A stretch of DNA of 64,000 nucleotides from Petasospora fabianii (GCA_022641835.1 CP048719.1:806001-870000); one strand, 5' to 3'. Counted from the first letter of the stretch, positions 18,701 through 30,129 are shown. Numbers and translations: made by a program. The notes: generated by a model not told the origin, from the letters alone.

Positions 18701-20296
18701 ATGTCCAAGAGAAAAAGTGACACCGGAAGGGCTCGCTCCGTGAAAAAATCTACATCTGAGGCTGAAACTCTGTCGAAGGAGAGCATCACAAAGGCCACTA
18801 ATGATATCATCAGCTCTATTGATTCAATCGATGTCAAGTCTCTCACCTCTGTCATTGCTCTCTACGACTCTTTACTTCCGAAGTTCGATACTGAGGAAGG
18901 TCTTGAGAAGTTTGAAGGTGTTGCTAGACTACTGAATGTCCAGCTTACAAAGATCTTTGAAGAGCTTTTTGCTCATAAGAAGCTGAGTCCGTCAAAGGAT
19001 GACGGTATGACGTTCAAGAAACTTAAGCAAAGTTATGAACTGTTCAAGTTTAATCTTTTATTCTTTTTGGAGAATATCTCACTTGACTGCTCTCTTATCA
19101 TGGACAACCTTGATATTTACATGAAGCTTCTCAGATTGGAAAGCACACATTTCGCACCAGTCTCTAAGGACGGATCCATTAATTTATACTTCCCAACAAA
19201 ATCATACAAGGACCTCATCACTTCATTATTGAAATCACAAAATGGTGAGATTCTTGGAGATGGTACCAGCTCAAGTATCGTCCTCCAGGAGTTCTTGACA
19301 TCCTACTACAGCAAGTACTACGACCTTCAGTTTTACTTCTTTGCTGAAATCGATACCGAAAACTTCAAGGACGCTGATACTGAGGCCGTTTTTTCCAAGT
19401 TCCTCACAATCGCCAAGGAGAAGCAAATCGTCCTTTCCATCACTGAAGATTCTAAGTCCTTCCTCAACAACCTTCCATCCATCGTCACGAACCAGAACCA
19501 CTACAAGACCGAGTTCGAGAATAAGTGGCTCTACTTCCTCAATCAAGGATTGAGCACAGACCAGTACAAGACTGTTCTTCTTGTGCTCCATAAAAGAATC
19601 ATCCCTGCATTTAAAAAACCTACGAACCTTATGGATTTCCTCACCGACTCCTACGAAGTTGGTGGATCTATCTCTATTCTTGCTCTCAATGGCCTCTTTG
19701 AGCTCATCAAAAAGTACAACCTCGACTACCCAAATTTCTACCAGAAGCTCTACTCTCTCTTCGACTCCAAGCTCCTTCATACAAGATATAGATCCCGTTT
19801 CTTCAGACTCACTGACCTTTTCCTCTCATCTACACATCTTCCAGCTTCCCTTGTTGCATCTTTCATCAAGAAAATGGCACGTCTCTCCCTCTCTGCACCA
19901 CCATCCGCAGTGGTGTCCATCATCCCATTCATCTATAACCTCCTCAAGCGCCATCCAACATGTATGATTCTTCTGCAAAACGCTGATGCCTCTGATGATT
20001 ACAAGGACCCATATGATGATTCCATCACGGATCCATACACGACTAATGCCATCGAATCCTCCCTCTGGGAGATGGAGACCATGGCTTCTCATTATCATCC
20101 GAACGTTGCTACATTGGCAAAGATCTATTCCCAACCATTCAGAAAACTCAACTATAACATGGAGGACTTCCTGGACTGGAGTTATGATTCGTTGTTGGAG
20201 AGTGAAAACACGAGAAAGTTGAAGACCGAGGTTGCTTTGGAGTTTGATTCGTTCGAGAGTGTCATTGGTGATTATATCCAGGGTTGGGAGTGGTGA
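18701..20296 (+). CDS. NOC4: NOC4 (UTP19), small-subunit processome factor
   Basis: Noc4 pairs with Nop14 in the nucleolus and is needed for maturation and export of 40S precursors. The 531-residue product is close to the Saccharomyces length (552). The N-terminus is basic (MSKRKSDTGRARSVKKS). The C-terminal third is the CBF/Mak21 domain, with LSLSAPPSAVVSIIPFIYNL, the acidic DPYDDSITDP stretch, NAIESSLWEMETMASHYHPN and QPFRKLNYNMEDFLDWSYDS, all hallmarks of the family. The ATG at 18701 is the first in the frame. The promoter carries PAC/RRPE elements typical of ribosome-biogenesis genes. Confidence 0.93.
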   Translation: MSKRKSDTGRARSVKKSTSEAETLSKESITKATNDIISSIDSIDVKSLTSVIALYDSLLPKFDTEEGLEKFEGVARLLNVQLTKIFEELFAHKKLSPSKDDGMTFKKLKQSYELFKFNLLFFLENISLDCSLIMDNLDIYMKLLRLESTHFAPVSKDGSINLYFPTKSYKDLITSLLKSQNGEILGDGTSSSIVLQEFLTSYYSKYYDLQFYFFAEIDTENFKDADTEAVFSKFLTIAKEKQIVLSITEDSKSFLNNLPSIVTNQNHYKTEFENKWLYFLNQGLSTDQYKTVLLVLHKRIIPAFKKPTNLMDFLTDSYEVGGSISILALNGLFELIKKYNLDYPNFYQKLYSLFDSKLLHTRYRSRFFRLTDLFLSSTHLPASLVASFIKKMARLSLSAPPSAVVSIIPFIYNLLKRHPTCMILLQNADASDDYKDPYDDSITDPYTTNAIESSLWEMETMASHYHPNVATLAKIYSQPFRKLNYNMEDFLDWSYDSLLESENTRKLKTEVALEFDSFESVIGDYIQGWEW

Positions 20297-20382
20297 TATC
20301 TTCTACAGCATGTGTGTATGATGTTTAACATAAAGGGCGTGAAATAACATTGTAAAATGGCTCGGGCCTTGTATCTACTTCT

Positions 20383-22788
20383 TTAGTGACCAGCCTTCTT
20401 TTTGTCCTTCTTGTGCATCAAACTTCCCATCATGTTGGCAAGCGATGAGGACCGACCAACTGCCTGAAGTGAACGCGGTGGTGTAGAAGCTCCATTGCTC
20501 TCCGATGAAGATGAAAGAGGGGTCATTCCGGAGAACGACAAAGTAGAGACAGGTTTTGGTCGTGTGGACATGGACTTTGGTGTGAGATTGATGTTGGACT
20601 GTGAGCTGGACTTGGAATGTGTAGAGCCAGAAAGAACACCACTTGATTGGTTTCTAGAGATGGTTGGCGATGATCCTGTAGATGAAGTCTTGCTTTTGCC
20701 AGGGGTGTCTTTCTCCCTTCCTCTAAGTGTGCTGAAATATGCTGTACTCTGTGCATGAGAGTTGCTCAGGGATGACGGCTTGAGATGGATGCTTCTTGGT
20801 CTGGACATCTCAGCCTCCTCATAGGCTGGAAGATGTAAAGATGAGATACCGTCTGGTGTTGGAGATCTCATGGCGATCTGGTAAGATGGTACTTTAGACA
20901 TACTCTCAGAATCCCAATCTTTGCATGGAGGACTCTGTGAAGCGTTGCTCGAAGAAAGATTGGCATACGAATTAACTCTGGAGATGTGCATAGGTCCCGG
21001 AGATACAATACCCGGTGATATCAATTCTTCAGTGTTACTTCCCGGTTGAGAGAAGTAGTCACCTTCTTGAAGCTCATTCGTTGGAGTTGGAATGTAGAAA
21101 GCTGGTCTTCCTGCACGTCCAGCTCCAGCACGGAATGATAATCCAGAATCTTCTTCATCATCATCGATTTGCTCCGCTGGAGATGTTTCCTGTGACATGT
21201 TTGTACTGGACATGGCCAGCTGGTCCAGAGATGCACCACTTTGCTCGGACATCCTTTGTTGCATATGCAATCTTCTCAAGTTCTCCGTCAATCTACCGAT
21301 ATTTCTCGAATCTGTCAAACTCTCTCCCGTGGCTGAAAGACTTGGTGTTCCAGGGATAGGTGTCTGAGTTCTCGAGGTATCGGGTGTTTCATCCGTGGCA
21401 ATTTCACTCCAAAGTCTGTCATAGATATGGCTTCCATAGTTTGGCGGAGCTTGACGTTCATTCTCCAAGAGATCGAGATTAGATCTCGATGTATTGAGAC
21501 TTGGGATGACTTCTGGATCTGGAGAGAAAATGACATCATCATCGGCCTGAGTTGGCTCATCATCAGATTGGATCTCAGCAAACGCAGAGGTGGAGTGGTC
21601 GGCAACTGAATCCTTTCTGTCAAAGTTTCTGACACCAAGTGCAACGAATGGAGAGATAAAGAGGATAATTGGAAGAGAAGCTCTCAATTCCGAGACATGA
21701 CCATCTGGGTTTACCAATCCAACAACGAATTTCAATTTGTGACGCACTTTGATATTGTTCAAGATATCAACGTCTTGTGTACACTTTGACAACGATGGTG
21801 GGATCTGCGCCAGGGTGTTAATCTCCCATTTGTCTTCTGAGATATCGATATGGTTAGCTGGAATGGTCTCTGTTGTAATATTACGCTCACCGGTATGGGG
21901 TGGACCAAACGAACCGGAACAGGAGTAATACTCCACCAAAGACACCTTCACCTTTCCAAGCTTGAGTCCCTTGACCAGCGGCACAAATAGCATGTTGATA
22001 GGAGATGAGGATCCAATAGCCACAGCTCTAGATGGGATACTGATGGTATATTCAACTTTCTTCGGCCACGTGTTATCAACTGCCATTGTCTCAGAGAGTT
22101 CCAGGGCATCTGGCGTAAGAGTTCTGACGATTCTTAGGTGCTTCTTAGCAATCAAGTCATTGGAAAAACGGCCTCTCTCGATGTTGGCCTGGAGCTTATA
22201 CACCAGTGATGCACCCGGAAGACCCTCGACGGATTCAAGGGTAGATCCTGGAAGAATAGCACTGAATGGGAACTCGTAATTTCCCTGTAGAAGAATATGG
22301 TTCTGTTGTTGATTGAGCGAGGCTGAGGAGCCAAAGGATACGAGATTCGTGGCAGATCTAGTCTTCTTACCGAAACTGGTGAGGGAGGAGTTGGAACTAT
22401 TTGCTGAAGAGCTTCTTGTGAGGATCGGACTGCGATTGTTGTAGTTGTCGTAGAGATTGGAGAAGTAGTTTTGGATCTCAAAGTTGTCCCAAGAGTGCTC
22501 AAAGACACGTCTTTCATAGCGATACGGCTTGCGGATGGTGGTTCCCCTGGCCGTCTCGAATGAGTTGGTCCATTTCAATCGTAGCGTAGCATACAGCTTA
22601 AGTGTGAGCTTCCTAACGGTCATCGGTTCGAGCACCGATAGCACGATGGTGCCGTTAATGAGCACGGAGGGAGCTTCGTGTGGCGTACCCTTGATGATAA
22701 GAACATCGTGATCGGTACCCTTAAGACGAATATCGAAGAGCGAGGTCTGCTTATGGGAGGCAGTAGAGCTTTTGCCGAGCACACCCAT
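20383..22788 (-). CDS. ROD1/ROG3-type arrestin-related trafficking adaptor
   Basis: Alpha-arrestins of this group (Art4/Art7) recruit the Rsp5 ubiquitin ligase to plasma-membrane transporters, for example hexose and monocarboxylate carriers, and trigger endocytosis. The 801-residue product has an arrestin N domain from about residue 15, with FDIRLKG and an intervening Ser-rich insertion. The arrestin C domain reads WPKKVEYTISIPSRAVAIGSS and LRASLPIILFISPF. A long disordered tail follows. The tail has a PPxY motif in APPNYGSHIYDRLWSE, the conserved Rod1/Rog3 Rsp5 site, and a second LPAYEEA site. Many Ser-rich patches are plausible Snf1 or casein-kinase targets. Rod1 and Rog3 cannot be separated here, so this is probably their single pre-duplication form. 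It is convergent with NOC4. Confidence 0.87.
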   Translation of the reverse strand: MGVLGKSSTASHKQTSLFDIRLKGTDHDVLIIKGTPHEAPSVLINGTIVLSVLEPMTVRKLTLKLYATLRLKWTNSFETARGTTIRKPYRYERRVFEHSWDNFEIQNYFSNLYDNYNNRSPILTRSSSANSSNSSLTSFGKKTRSATNLVSFGSSASLNQQQNHILLQGNYEFPFSAILPGSTLESVEGLPGASLVYKLQANIERGRFSNDLIAKKHLRIVRTLTPDALELSETMAVDNTWPKKVEYTISIPSRAVAIGSSSPINMLFVPLVKGLKLGKVKVSLVEYYSCSGSFGPPHTGERNITTETIPANHIDISEDKWEINTLAQIPPSLSKCTQDVDILNNIKVRHKLKFVVGLVNPDGHVSELRASLPIILFISPFVALGVRNFDRKDSVADHSTSAFAEIQSDDEPTQADDDVIFSPDPEVIPSLNTSRSNLDLLENERQAPPNYGSHIYDRLWSEIATDETPDTSRTQTPIPGTPSLSATGESLTDSRNIGRLTENLRRLHMQQRMSEQSGASLDQLAMSSTNMSQETSPAEQIDDDEEDSGLSFRAGAGRAGRPAFYIPTPTNELQEGDYFSQPGSNTEELISPGIVSPGPMHISRVNSYANLSSSNASQSPPCKDWDSESMSKVPSYQIAMRSPTPDGISSLHLPAYEEAEMSRPRSIHLKPSSLSNSHAQSTAYFSTLRGREKDTPGKSKTSSTGSSPTISRNQSSGVLSGSTHSKSSSQSNINLTPKSMSTRPKPVSTLSFSGMTPLSSSSESNGASTPPRSLQAVGRSSSLANMMGSLMHKKDKKKAGH

Positions 22789-23075
22789 TTTCTATAGTGG
22801 AGATTATCTTTGGTGGCAAGGCAGCGGTGTGTGGTGATCGGGGAAAGAAAGCCGTAAGCACAGCCTTTGGCGGTTGCTTGACAAGGTGAATATTCCCTTT
22901 GACGTTCGAGGCTCGGCTGTCAAAATTTCGCGGTTCGTGGGGGATCGTCAACAACTTTCGCCCCAATTACTCCTAAAGGCGGCGAGCGCGAGCGGCGGCG
23001 ACAAACTACATGCCCTTACAGTTCAAAGTTAGATGGTTAGGTATACTCATCTCATTATACAAAAAGCCATAAAAG

Positions 23076-24611
23076 TTACTGTGGGTCCACCAAGAGGTAC
23101 TGGTTGAGCAAGATGCAGTCCCCACCGCGCTCTGGATCGAGTCCGTAGTTATAAAAGTATCCCTCTGAGCTTACCACAAGGACATGGATCAACTTCAGCA
23201 ACTCGTCATCCTCGGATCGATCACCACTATCAGTCAATTGGTTTCTTACGTCCTGGGTGGTTGGCTCGTGGCTTGCATCGGCATCATCGTTGGCTGTTTC
23301 CTGGAAAACAGCTGGTAGCCCAGACTTGGAGATTGTTATCTCCTTGCCGACACTGACAACATTCTTGATACCAGCCTGTGCGCTGACTGGCACTTTTAAA
23401 CTGGCAAAGTGTCTATGTGGCTCAAGCATCGAAGTGAGTTTTGGTGGAAGATAGGTTCCGATCTTCTCAGCAGCCCTTCTTCCAATGTTCTGTGATGATT
23501 TACGGATCATTCTTCCCACTGTTCTTCTAGAGATGTCAATGATCGGTTCAATCCGATCAGTTGGATCCAGGTCGCCACTGTTGACTGAATCGAATGAACC
23601 ACTCGATACACGTCTCTGTGGTATTGCGGTCTGGCTTGTATCCGATGATGAACTTTCAGCTCTTACTGAGAAGTATGGCTTTGGCTGAGTCTGTGCTTCG
23701 GTCTCGGAAATGACAAGTTCATTATTCGTCAGATCATCGCCGAGCTTGAAGATGTGCACTGTAGCAGTAGACGAAGATGCTGTCAGATACTTATTATCCT
23801 TGGAGAATGACAACGAGTGGATCTTGGTTGGATACGTTCCTCGGCGGAACTGGTAGAGTTTCAGACCAGTCTCAACGGAAAATACACGCACAATGGTACC
23901 TTTATCACTTGCGGTGGCGAGTAACGTTCCATCATAACTCATTGCCATGGCAGCAAGATTTGTCTTGTGAGCTTCAATGACAACTAGCGGTTGTAACGTC
24001 TGTGCGTTGAAGATGATCACGTCACCGTTGCGGTTCCCCTGTTGATCGGTATTCTTGGACCCAGGAACATCATGTCCATTGGACGCTGTACTATTGAGTG
24101 TATGATTCAACGTTGGTGTGGTCTTTGGTGGAGAAGGATATGCGAGGAAGTTGTTGTCGGTCGTTGGACTAAGGGCACAAAGCCCTGTTGGGTTTGGTGA
24201 TGTTTCTATTGTATGAAGGAGTCTCATGTTGTTGATGTCGTAGATGTAGATCTGTTCTTCAAGCAGGACGATAAGACGCGATTTGTTTAACTTCACCGCA
24301 AGGATTGTGGTTGGGAAAGTAAGCTCACAGATAGTCGAATGTCTCTTTGTGTTAATGATCTTGAGCCTGCGTGGCGACATTGACGGCTGGTCGCCGATAC
24401 CAGCAATTGCGATTAGCGATGTGGAGAAGAGCATCTCCACGATACCGATTCCACCATCGGTGCGGGCATAGCACTTACCAAACGGCTCACAGTTGAAAAT
24501 CTTGTAGCCCTTGGAGGTTCCAATGGAGATGCAGCTGCCATCCTGGTTGAAACTGATAAAATTCAGGTCCTCGTTGGTGGCGAGGGTAGCAGTAGTCCTA
24601 GCTTGAGACAT
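23076..24611 (-). CDS. ATG18: ATG18, PROPPIN autophagy and vacuole protein
   Basis: Atg18 binds PI3P and PI(3,5)P2, works with Atg2 in autophagosome growth, and controls vacuole shape. The 511-residue product is a seven-bladed beta-propeller and matches Saccharomyces Atg18 (500 residues). Key features are [22 protein letters not shown] at the start, the lipid-binding FRRG motif at residues 255-258, [20 protein letters not shown] just before it, and [20 protein letters not shown] after it. A long insertion with SSSSDTSQT (about residues 308-360) corresponds to the loop that binds membrane. It is divergent from RUP1, sharing a 750-base promoter region. Confidence 0.92.
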   Translation of the reverse strand: MSQARTTATLATNEDLNFISFNQDGSCISIGTSKGYKIFNCEPFGKCYARTDGGIGIVEMLFSTSLIAIAGIGDQPSMSPRRLKIINTKRHSTICELTFPTTILAVKLNKSRLIVLLEEQIYIYDINNMRLLHTIETSPNPTGLCALSPTTDNNFLAYPSPPKTTPTLNHTLNSTASNGHDVPGSKNTDQQGNRNGDVIIFNAQTLQPLVVIEAHKTNLAAMAMSYDGTLLATASDKGTIVRVFSVETGLKLYQFRRGTYPTKIHSLSFSKDNKYLTASSSTATVHIFKLGDDLTNNELVISETEAQTQPKPYFSVRAESSSSDTSQTAIPQRRVSSGSFDSVNSGDLDPTDRIEPIIDISRRTVGRMIRKSSQNIGRRAAEKIGTYLPPKLTSMLEPHRHFASLKVPVSAQAGIKNVVSVGKEITISKSGLPAVFQETANDDADASHEPTTQDVRNQLTDSGDRSEDDELLKLIHVLVVSSEGYFYNYGLDPERGGDCILLNQYLLVDPQ

Positions 24612-25362
24612 GGCGGGAGCTGGGCGGGGGCGATGGGGATCAGGCGGATAGATATAATGACTGATAGAGTGCCGGTCACACCAATCTAGCTGAATTGATG
24701 GGTCTGTGCGTGAATTTGATCACGGATATGGGCGGTGGTGTCGTGTGTAGGCGTTGGCCAGGTTGTACTGGTGGGGGGCGGAGCGGACTTCTGCTGAAGA
24801 TCTATGTGGAGACCAAACAGCGCAGGCGGACGGGGTCAGGCGGAAAGAGCACAGGCGGTTGTGCAGGACTCGAAGATCAGCGATTATCACGTTGGCGCGA
24901 AAGGTCTGATACCTCACGAAAGCAACAGCGGTGAATGGGCGGGTTGCGAAGTCTGGTTAACCTGTGTAAGCCTTGCAATTGGTGTATGTTGTGTTGGCGT
25001 TCGGGCGTTAATTACCTGGCCTGCGCGTGTTCCCTCCCATTTCCAGATGGTCGCGGAATCCATTCCGCTCCAGCATCTTCTACAAGAGACAGAGGAACCG
25101 CTGGGTAACACACGCGCTATTGAGCCAGAATTTGAAGCTGTATGAGCCATTGATCTCAGGTTTCTCCTATCAATTATATCACATCTTATCCGCCCAGAAG
25201 ACGGCTCTCCAGGACCGCAATCCTCGTTATCGCTTCCGCCAAAACAGGAGCTTCCCACGATCGCGCGCTCGAAACATCAACTCTAGCGAACCGCCACCTC
25301 CATCTCCACATAACTCGGTGACAGCAACGCTCCGATCCACACCACTTAGGCCTCAATACGCA
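24612..25362. other. Divergent promoter region ATG18 / RUP1
   Basis: 751 bases between the two starts, GC-rich in the ATG18-proximal half. Open frames continue upstream of the RUP1 ATG in the same frame but contain no conserved sequence and are taken as leader. No clear TATA box or known motif was found. Confidence 0.4.
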
Positions 25363-27619
25363 ATGCCAGACCCTAACCACGATGAGAAGATTCGCAACTT
25401 GATGGATCTAGGGTTCGATTGGGCACAGGCCAACGAGGCGCTTGAAGTAAGTGCTCCTCCTTCCGCCTCTTATCCAGAATGGGGAGGCGAACACTCCTTT
25501 GTCACCGAAAGATACTAACACTTTCAAATAGCTAAACGGTGGAGATGTAGAGCAGGCAGGTCTATTTCTTTTTTCGCCCGATGAGGAAAAGCATTCGTTA
25601 AGAGAGTCCAGAAAGCTCCAACTGGAGCTTACTCAAGAGGCTGAGAAAGAACCAACGTCAACAGTTCCTGTAATGAACCACGTCTCCATTCAACCAGGAA
25701 TCGTCGATGACATCATTGAACCCTACGGTAAAGATGCCACCGACTCAACCGTCAGCGTTGAATATAGAGGCTCAGCACCATCAACAACAGTGCCACCTCC
25801 GCCAGTGCCACCTCGCAACAATCGATCAGAACACATCGAAGATGTAAATTATCCGAATCATGGTCCATCGAGCGGACCAATCTCTATGAATGATGCAGAT
25901 AACCAAAATGAATCACTCAAGGGTACTTTCAACGTCTACGACGACATTGCAAGATATCCGCTGGAGACTACACTGCCACCTATCCTGATGCCCGTCCGTA
26001 ATGGTGTTTATGAAAGCTATCTCAACTCCCTGTTGGCCATGCTTCACGAGATCCCAGCGGTAAGGGCAGCTGTTTTCAAGCATGAGTTTCCAACCCTAGG
26101 TATGCACCCCCGCTGGTTCAAAGGTGAGGTTGTCCCACTTTCTACAGAGGTTTCAACTGTGGAGAAGGATGGTGAAAAGCACGATTTGAGATTCTTGTTG
26201 GAAGTCCAGAGACTCTTTGCCTTCCTTGAAGGTGAATCTTCAAGAGCGTTTGCTTCGGCCAATGGATTCCTAAAGTCTTTCCCAAAGAAAGCTGCACAAA
26301 AGTTTGCCGAGGTTGAGTCAATATCCGAGGCGTACGATGCATTCGTCAAGACATTAAGTGATGAACTCGCCATTGCAGATGTTCCAAACGCAGGTGATAT
26401 TTTCCGCAGTTTAGTCACTGGTGACCCCGATGAACCTGAACCTCGTCAATTTGGCATGTTGCCTATTGAAGCGGAAGACTTCAGATCTACCATTTATGAG
26501 TCTTTGTCATCAATTTTGTGGGGACAACAGGAAGGAAGTCCAATTATCAGCTTCGCAGGTATTCTTGCAATCAGCATTGAACCACCACATGACAGAAACA
26601 TTGAGCTGCCCAAGTTGTCTCTTCATGAAAAGATCTATCCACAGATATTTACGAGAGACTTCAATTGGTTGCTGCAATCTCTGAAAAAGGATAACAATGA
26701 TCGCATGACCGAGATGGAGAAGCTTACACGTGAGATTAAAAACCTTACACATTTCAAAAACATGAGAGTATCGAAAGCTATTGACACGAGTGTTGAGTTC
26801 TTTGAGAAAAAATTGGAATCAAATGATGATCCAAAGATAAAGGAAATAACTGAAATGTTGGCCAAAGTGAGAGATGAGACGAATGTCAAAGTTGAAGCCA
26901 TGAAGGAGAGAAAACGTGAACTTTTGGATTTGATCAATCTTCCAACAGATTTTTCTGGTATTTTGGAAAAGTACGGATCATCCTTTGAACCATACATGCT
27001 CACTGGTGTAATCTTGAGCTCTCGAAACTTTGCCTTCTTAAGAAGAATGGAGCACGGCTTGCAATGGTTCAGCGTGGACTTCAACATGGACAGAGGTGGT
27101 TCAGACTACAACATTTATCCAATAACGTTCAACGACTTAAAGATACAAACCAAGCTGGCCAATGTTCATGAAATGGACACTGGTTTCGTGTTGTTGTATG
27201 TGAAGGAGTCCGTTTTTATGGAGCAAGAGGCTGATCAGGATTTAATTCCAAGCAGTGTCAAGCTTTTCATTGAGAAAGACACCACGGAGCTGCTAAATTC
27301 TCTGGAAATGCTCGATTCCTCTGATGATGAGGTAAGACCTGTCACAACCACCTCCTCTGATGAGGATAATGAAGACAAGGATGTTGATGTCCTGAAGGAA
27401 GTGGACGATCAAACACATGCGCACGAACGTGTCGAAGATATAAGTTCAGGAGAAAGTTCTGACTCTGCAGATATGATCGAGCTGGACTCTCTGGAGGAGA
27501 GTACAGATATGGCGGATGCTGATGCTGATAAAGAGACAAGTGATGAACAAGGCAAAGTTGTCATTGATGAGAAAGATGTTTCGACCACTACTGACGATAA
27601 TGCAGCTCGCTCAACGTGA
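25363..27619 (+). CDS. RUP1: RUP1, UBA-domain partner of Rsp5-Ubp2 (spliced)
   Basis: Rup1 bridges the Rsp5 ubiquitin ligase and the deubiquitinase Ubp2 in Saccharomyces. Exon 1 is 25363-25446 and exon 2 25532-27619, giving 723 residues. Splicing is needed to restore the N-terminal UBA domain, which reads MDLGFDWAQANEALE then LNGGDVEQAGLFLFS across the junction. The central region matches Saccharomyces Rup1, including HPRWFKGEVV (RADWFKGSS in Saccharomyces), coiled-coil Glu/Lys segments and an acidic Asp/Glu-rich tail. The Saccharomyces PPPSY motif that contacts Rsp5 is not found; at about residues 116-123 a proline run PPPPVPPR stands in the corresponding place. The ATG at 25363 is directly before the UBA domain. 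Confidence 0.88.
25447..25531 (+). other. Spliceosomal intron of RUP1 (85 bases)
   Basis: The 5' site is GTAAGT, the branch site TACTAAC lies at 25513-25519, and the 3' site is ATAG with AG at 25530-25531, 12 bases after the branch. The intron falls between codons inside the UBA domain, and unspliced RNA would stop in the intron at 25516-25518. This is the only intron I can support in the window. Confidence 0.9.
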
Positions 27620-27804
27620 AATGTCTTCACCTTTTACTTATAAAGAAACTAATTATCACAATGCATGCTCAGCCTCGATGACAACCGCACATTGAATAAT
27701 GTCGCTGTCTGTCTAATGCTTTTATCGGGGATGTTCCACCTGAATTTGAGTTATATTAGTTGTACCCGTTAATATCATGCCCGCAACCTGTAAATATGCA
27801 AACT

Positions 27805-29898
27805 CTATACATTAAACCCGTCACCCAAGTCATCAGTTTTCAACGTCCTGTCTAAAGTCATCTCTGCTGCCTCGTCAGTCATTCCCGCGGCATTCATTCC
27901 CCAGTTCTTGAAAGTGTCGAACAGATCATTGATGTTGGTTAACATTCCTGTCGCACCAACATCAAACAACGATTCCTCTCGCACTTGGTTAACCCAGTGT
28001 GACTTCATGTCAATCGCCATCTCATCCTCTTTCAAGTCCAACTTTGCATTATCCCTTCTGATACTGTCCCTGTCCATGATTGACTTCATTTCGTCCAAGT
28101 GTTCATCTTCAGATACACTATCGCCATCAGCCACTGGAACGGTGAGTTCAGAATCCGTGTAAATCTCTGAGAAGTGGCTCTCGACAAGATGATCCACGAC
28201 GGGCCAACCAAAGGCGTTTGCGAACCGGCGACGGACGATGATGTTATTATGAGCATCTGGTTGGAGGTTAACGAGGACTTTACGCCATGTCATTCCTTTA
28301 TGCCATTCTCTAGCAATTTCGGCCTCAATATCTTCGAATGGGGCGATCGGATCAAGGGATTGCATGAATGTCTTCTTGCGTGTGGTTCTTTGCGGGATGT
28401 CTTCTTCGGTATATACTCGATCATGGACTATGACAGGTTCTCTGGATTCTGGGTCATTGATGAACTTTGTTGGTGGAAGTGGTGGGAGAAGAATGGACGC
28501 TGCAGACTCAATCATGGATGTTTTGGGGAAGAACTTCTTGCCATCGTCTGAGATAACGCCTGCCTCGTCATTGCCCTCATTGGTCTGTGCGTTTGGTGCT
28601 AAAAGGGCCATGGCCTTTTGGAATGGACCCATGACTGACTTGGTGGTCTTTGTGATGATATCCTCGTCAATCTTGTTCGGTATGACGCCTGTCTTGTCCC
28701 CTGCTTGGTCTTGAGTGACAGTGCTACTCCCTCTTCTCTTTTGGGTCTTCATGACGGTATCGAGTCCCTTCCAGTCCAAGTAAAGGAGAGCAGATGTATA
28801 AAGTGGGACTATACCATCATTAACAGCATTGGCATAGAGTGTTCTGTTTTTAAATCTTTTGAGGATCTTGTGCGTCGGTCCCGTTGGAAGCACTTTGAGT
28901 AATGGCTCCTCACCTCCGTCGGCTTCCAATCCCAAGTCCTGGCCCGTTCTTCCAACTATACCAAATGACAATGCAGCCTTTACATAAACAGGGTTATCAG
29001 TGACAATCCCCAAGAGTGGAGATGCAATTGTGATGAAGTTGGTCGGTTGTACTTTTTGAAAAAACCAAGGAAAGTTAATTTCAAGGTAGGCGATGGCAAA
29101 GGTCTGAATGAGGCCACCTAATGAATGACCAATGAATGAGATTCGTGCGATATCTTCGTTGTAGAGCTCATCGACAATGTGTTCGGCAAGCTTGCTTCCC
29201 AAGTATTTGATTCCCTTTTCCGTTTTGCATGCATTCCCGTGGAAGCCTCTTACAATGAGATCCTCTCCTGTCTTTTCTGCAATGCTGTCGAGTTGTTCTT
29301 TCAAATAGAACATATCAGCACCAGTATTACTGTGAAGCCCATGCGTCAGCACTACTAGATGTGTTTTCTTTCCGGGTACATGCTGCGGGAGGTTCCATAG
29401 ATCCATAGTATCCCGTCTGTTCACTGTGAGTCGTGAGTCGAAAGAACCGAGCTTCTCAAAATCTTTGACGTTCAATGCGTCTCGTGAGCGTGCAATCATG
29501 AGTTCGAATCCCACGTCAGTGGCCGAGGAGAAGATGATTTGGCTTATTACATCGACGATCCAGACATAGCGCGTCTTGATCGTGTGCATGGGGAGCTCTG
29601 CGTAGAAGCTCTGTCCCGGACTGAGATTCGGTTCATACTGGGGCTGGTCAGCCGTGACAAACGTGGCCTTGTGATGATCGTACTCCGCCGAGCGGACGTC
29701 GCAGTATATGATAAAGGGCCCTCGAAGGAAGGCAGCTCTGAAAGGGAGAGGCTCAACGTTGCGCACGCGGAGCCAAAGCGAGTGGCCACCAGCTACTGCT
29801 GCGAGCGCCTCATCTGCGAGAGGCTCGTAGGAGATGACGTACCGTTCAAGTTGCCCTACTTTGAGCGCCCGTCGTGAGCGGTATACAATATCAGTCAT
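27805..29898 (-). CDS. ROG1: ROG1-type lipase/esterase
   Basis: Members of the yeast Rog1 family are DUF676-type alpha/beta-hydrolases; Saccharomyces Rog1 acts as a monoacylglycerol lipase. The 697-residue product is close to Rog1 length (685). Features are the oxyanion-type LTHGLHSN (184-191), the nucleophile elbow GHSLGG with Ser259, and NDGIVPLY, which probably carries the acid residue. The N-terminal 170 residues and the long C-terminal region also match the family layout. The motif FHGNACKTEKGIKYLG between strand and elbow is typical. Saccharomyces has several related genes (ROG1, YDL109C, YGL144C), and this window's copy could be the single ancestor. The gene is convergent with RUP1. 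Confidence 0.85.
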   Translation of the reverse strand: MTDIVYRSRRALKVGQLERYVISYEPLADEALAAVAGGHSLWLRVRNVEPLPFRAAFLRGPFIIYCDVRSAEYDHHKATFVTADQPQYEPNLSPGQSFYAELPMHTIKTRYVWIVDVISQIIFSSATDVGFELMIARSRDALNVKDFEKLGSFDSRLTVNRRDTMDLWNLPQHVPGKKTHLVVLTHGLHSNTGADMFYLKEQLDSIAEKTGEDLIVRGFHGNACKTEKGIKYLGSKLAEHIVDELYNEDIARISFIGHSLGGLIQTFAIAYLEINFPWFFQKVQPTNFITIASPLLGIVTDNPVYVKAALSFGIVGRTGQDLGLEADGGEEPLLKVLPTGPTHKILKRFKNRTLYANAVNDGIVPLYTSALLYLDWKGLDTVMKTQKRRGSSTVTQDQAGDKTGVIPNKIDEDIITKTTKSVMGPFQKAMALLAPNAQTNEGNDEAGVISDDGKKFFPKTSMIESAASILLPPLPPTKFINDPESREPVIVHDRVYTEEDIPQRTTRKKTFMQSLDPIAPFEDIEAEIAREWHKGMTWRKVLVNLQPDAHNNIIVRRRFANAFGWPVVDHLVESHFSEIYTDSELTVPVADGDSVSEDEHLDEMKSIMDRDSIRRDNAKLDLKEDEMAIDMKSHWVNQVREESLFDVGATGMLTNINDLFDTFKNWGMNAAGMTDEAAEMTLDRTLKTDDLGDGFNV

Positions 29899-30129
29899 GG
29901 TGGGGAAAGAGATTCAGTTGGCAGACTGTGGATTTAGGGGCTACAGGTTGGCGATGAGATGACTTCTTAGGGGCTTGTTTTGATTTTGCTACCGCAACAA
30001 ACTTCCCCGCGATCTTGGCTTTGACGTGTCGCGTGTCTCGGCAGTGGAATCTTTCCATCTCTACACAGAAGATCTGAGGACTATACGGGTGCCTGTCTAT
30101 CGAATATATACAATGTGGTGTGTAACCCG

